NCBI GenBank assembly: GCA_003516705.1 | Contig: DPCJ01000144.1 | Coordinates: forward strand, 125-8,278 | Source: Prolixibacteraceae bacterium | GTDB taxonomy: Bacteria; Bacteroidota; Bacteroidia; Bacteroidales; Prolixibacteraceae | DNA: 8,154 nucleotides | Reading direction: 5' to 3' | In this document: piece by piece, positions 6,105 through 8,154 of the stretch | How the letters are laid out: every line of letters begins with the position of its first letter | Numbering within the stretch: the first letter of the stretch is position 1 | Made by a program: the position numbers and the translations under genes | The notes under the pieces: model-generated | What the model saw: the letters and a program-made list of their open reading frames with translations, nothing else | Told to the model about the DNA's origin: nothing | The model's database searches: none

Positions 6105-7586
6105 TCAATTCCCCTGAACTCCTGGCTTCTTAAACCAGTTGGCTGGTTTAAGTTTGTTAATCAGTTTTAAATATGTATCAGCCGACATAATTGCAGAATC
6201 GGTTCCTGCCTTGTATGACAACCAAATACCAATTGGAAGAAAAACGAGGGTTGAAAACCACATGCCTGTAAACATTTGCCATACATCTTCGCGGGCCGAT
6301 TTTTCGCCTGTCATAGACACAATATAATAAGCGATAAAAAGCAGAATAGACACCACCACCGGCATCCCCAGCCCACCCTTTCGGATAATTGCACCCAATG
6401 GCGCTCCAACAAAAAAGAAGATAAGCACAGCAATTGATAAGGTGTATTTCCGGTGCCGTTCCATCGAATGTTTGTTAATATTTCGTTTCCGTTCTGATAA
6501 TTGTCCCTGGTAAAGGTTGAGGTTTTGCATATTATTGCGGGCTCTGTCGAGCGCCACCAGCGATATTTCGGCTTTAACCCATTTATCGATGCTGTTAAAG
6601 TAATTATCAAAATTAAATATCGAATCAGCAATGATGACTGGATTTTGTTTGAGAGAGTCATTTTTTACTGTGAGGTCGTAAGTACGCCGGGTAATAGTGG
6701 GATTAATATCAATTTGCATCATGTAGTTCTGCAACTGACTGTAATACTTCTCATTAAGCGTATCCTCCATATGCATCAGCTGCTTTGTGTTGAGCATACG
6801 GTACATGTTTTTATAAATACCTTCTTCGCGGCGGTTAAATTCAAAATTATTCACTTTCACCCTGATGGTTTGCTCGGCAAATTTATTGCGTCTGAAAGGT
6901 CTTGACTCCATTTGTCGTCCACCTGTTGCCTGATCCTCCAAATAATTTATGCCATTGTACAGTGTAAGAACCATGTACTTTTTATCCTCGGTAATTTTCA
7001 GAAATCCCGAATCGGCAACAGTTACGCTTTCGTTCGATTTATTCCGGGTATGGTCGTAAATCAACAGATCGTATAACACATTGGTTTTTTTGTCTTTACG
7101 ACCTACTTTGATATTATATCCATCAATTTCGTTGGTAAACACACCTTCCTGAAGCACCAGTTCGGGCCTCTGCTGCTTTACGCTGACCATTAAAGTTGTG
7201 AATTTCAGGTTTGTTTGGGGAAGTATATAATTGGCAAAATAAAAAGCAGTTAATGAAACAAAAACAGCAATTACCATCAATGGTTTCATAATACGGAAAA
7301 GCGAAATTCCGGCTGATTTCATTGCAACAAGCTCATAATTTTCGCCCAGCGAACCAAAAGTCATGATTGAGGCAAGCAACATGGCAAGCGGGAATGCGTA
7401 AGGAAGCAACCCGAAGGAAGCATAAAACAACATTTCGCCAAGTATTTTCAGGCTGAGGCCCTTGCCTACCAAATCGCCCACATAACGCCACAAAAACTGC
7501 ATTAACAGCACAAATACCACAATAAAAAAGGTCATAAAAAATGGCCCTAAAAATGATTTAATAACGTACAGGTGTAAGCGCTTCAT
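6105..7586 (-). CDS. LptF/LptG (YjgP/YjgQ) family permease
   Basis: The 493-residue protein has the LptF/LptG layout: three N-terminal membrane helices (about 12-33, 57-78, 101-121), a large periplasmic part (about 122-378) and three C-terminal helices (about 381-400, 408-425, 438-457). Family marks include LPYAFPLAMLLASIMTFGSL (61-80), the coupling-helix stretch GENYELVAMKSAGIS (81-95), the jellyroll start LPQTNLKFTTLM, and VGAPLGAIIRKGGLG (393-407) around helices 4-5. LptF and LptG form the membrane half of the LptB2FG ABC transporter, which extracts lipopolysaccharide from the inner membrane and feeds the periplasmic bridge. E. coli homologues are about 360 residues; the extra length is mainly a helical insertion between the jellyroll and helix 4 (about 270-370). 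It cannot be decided by eye whether this is the LptF or LptG counterpart. It heads the probable transcription unit with two glycosyltransferases. Confidence 0.93.
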   Translation of the reverse strand: MKRLHLYVIKSFLGPFFMTFFIVVFVLLMQFLWRYVGDLVGKGLSLKILGEMLFYASFGLLPYAFPLAMLLASIMTFGSLGENYELVAMKSAGISLFRIMKPLMVIAVFVSLTAFYFANYILPQTNLKFTTLMVSVKQQRPELVLQEGVFTNEIDGYNIKVGRKDKKTNVLYDLLIYDHTRNKSNESVTVADSGFLKITEDKKYMVLTLYNGINYLEDQATGGRQMESRPFRRNKFAEQTIRVKVNNFEFNRREEGIYKNMYRMLNTKQLMHMEDTLNEKYYSQLQNYMMQIDINPTITRRTYDLTVKNDSLKQNPVIIADSIFNFDNYFNSIDKWVKAEISLVALDRARNNMQNLNLYQGQLSERKRNINKHSMERHRKYTLSIAVLIFFFVGAPLGAIIRKGGLGMPVVVSILLFIAYYIVSMTGEKSAREDVWQMFTGMWFSTLVFLPIGIWLSYKAGTDSAIMSADTYLKLINKLKPANWFKKPGVQGN

Positions 7587-7614
7587 GCTAATTTTTCAAT
7601 ACCGGAAACTGATG

Positions 7615-7622
7615 CAAAACTA
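7615..7622 (-). promoter_or_regulatory. Candidate -7 promoter element for the permease-glycosyltransferase unit
   Basis: The reverse strand reads TAGTTTTG, matching TAnnTTTG, 28 bases before the permease ATG at 7586. The remaining 7623-7705 gap is AT-rich without a clear hairpin, so read-through from the START-like gene is also possible. Confidence 0.45.
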
Positions 7623-7705
7623 TACTTTTTATGAATTGGAGAATGAAAAATAAAGTTAATACGGCTTAATGTTTACTTTCAAAAATAAATTACCAGGGTC
7701 ACAAT

Positions 7706-8089
7706 CTAAGAACCCAACTTGTGTTTGAGATCCATTACCTGCGAGTCCCACAATTCCTTTGTGCTTTCCTCCTCATTTTCATCGGCAAAATCAACCACAA
7801 TTAACGATACATCGCCGGTTAATTCATCCTGAGTAATTCTGAATTCAAAATAATCATCTTCGTTTAACCAGTTGTACCTTACCAATTTGTTTTCCTTCTG
7901 AATGGTCATTTCAGCGGTTTGTTCAATGCCTTCCCAAACAAATGTAAATTTTTTGCCCCGCACTTTCACATCGTCGGCAAACCATTCCGTAAGCCCCGAC
8001 GCAGTACTCAACCAATTGTATAAAACTTTTGGAGAACAATTGACTACATACTCGATTTGTATTTTTACCTTATCGCTCATGTGTTCCAT
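7706..8089 (-). CDS. START/SRPBCC (AHSA1-like) domain protein of unknown function
   Basis: The 127-residue protein starts MEHMSDKVKI; the ATG at 8089 and the ATG at 8080 (MSDK) are both possible, with a GGAA lying just before the inner one. IEYVVNCSPKVLYNWLSTAS (12-31) followed by GLTEWFADDV (32-41) is the N-terminal strand-helix unit of AHSA1-like SRPBCC proteins, where the phrase 'LTEWF' is typical. It continues with FTFVWEGIEQTAEM (48-61), further strands (67-103), an acidic stretch DENEEEST (103-110) and a C-terminal helix (110-125). The fold makes a hydrophobic cavity for a small ligand or a binding surface for a protein such as Hsp90; which applies here is not known. It is cytoplasmic with no signal peptide. 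It lies upstream of the permease on the same strand. The family is fairly secure, the function unassigned. Confidence 0.85.
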   Translation of the reverse strand: MEHMSDKVKIQIEYVVNCSPKVLYNWLSTASGLTEWFADDVKVRGKKFTFVWEGIEQTAEMTIQKENKLVRYNWLNEDDYFEFRITQDELTGDVSLIVVDFADENEEESTKELWDSQVMDLKHKLGS

Positions 8090-8142
8090 TTCGGCCTAAT
8101 ATAATTATTCTGAAACTAACAAACAACTACTGTTTTGCGGCA

Positions 8143-8150
8143 TATTTTTG
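8143..8150 (+). promoter_or_regulatory. Possible -7 promoter element for a gene beyond the right edge
   Basis: TATTTTTG on the plus strand matches TAnnTTTG and points out of the window, divergent from the START-like gene. Support is weak because the gene it would serve is not visible and T-rich runs match easily. Confidence 0.25.
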
Positions 8151-8154
8151 CCTT

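Noticed and set aside
1..8154. Defence system, prophage, IS element, CRISPR array or tRNA
   Set aside because: No transposase, integrase, nuclease, repeat-spacer pattern or tRNA-like cloverleaf was recognised; nearly all sequence is taken up by ordinary core or envelope genes.

Overview
The window looks like a housekeeping and envelope region from a member of the Bacteroidota, probably the Bacteroidales/Marinilabiliales side. The support is the AT-rich composition, A-rich leaders without clear Shine-Dalgarno sites, repeated TAnnTTTG (-7 type) promoter elements, and proteins of typical Bacteroidota type. The lineage below phylum is inference. No CRISPR array, IS element, tRNA, rRNA or phage gene was seen.

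Layout. Bases 1-77 (minus) are the 5' end of ychF, running off the left edge. A divergent intergenic region (78-248) carries candidate promoters for ychF and for a rightward three-gene operon: an ECF sigma factor (249-797), a single-pass membrane protein that is probably its anti-sigma factor (849-1313), and a secreted helical protein resembling the Spy/CpxP/CnrX group (1362-1832). This operon ends at a strong bidirectional hairpin terminator (1848-1889). Everything to the right is on the minus strand. Read in transcription order it is: a START/SRPBCC-like protein (8089-7706), an LptF/LptG family permease (7586-6105), a GT4-type glycosyltransferase (6039-4840), a membrane GT2 glycosyltransferase (4840-3650, start/stop coupled to the GT4), bifunctional RibBA for riboflavin synthesis (3561-2344), and a small DUF4870/Tic20-like membrane protein (2190-1900).

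How they fit. The sigma, anti-sigma and CpxP-like genes form a plausible self-contained envelope-stress module, similar in architecture to CnrYXH. The permease and the two glycosyltransferases are probably one transcription unit and point to export and assembly of a cell-surface glycan or lipopolysaccharide. ribBA appears to have its own promoter. A compact set of overlapping inverted repeats and a perfect 10-bp palindrome sit between the glycosyltransferase operon and ribBA.

No clearly unprecedented system is visible. The most worthwhile items are the three-gene sigma module without recognisable metal-sensor residues, the glycosyltransferase pair placed between the permease and ribBA, the roughly 100-residue insertion in the permease, and the overlapping inverted repeats ahead of ribBA.
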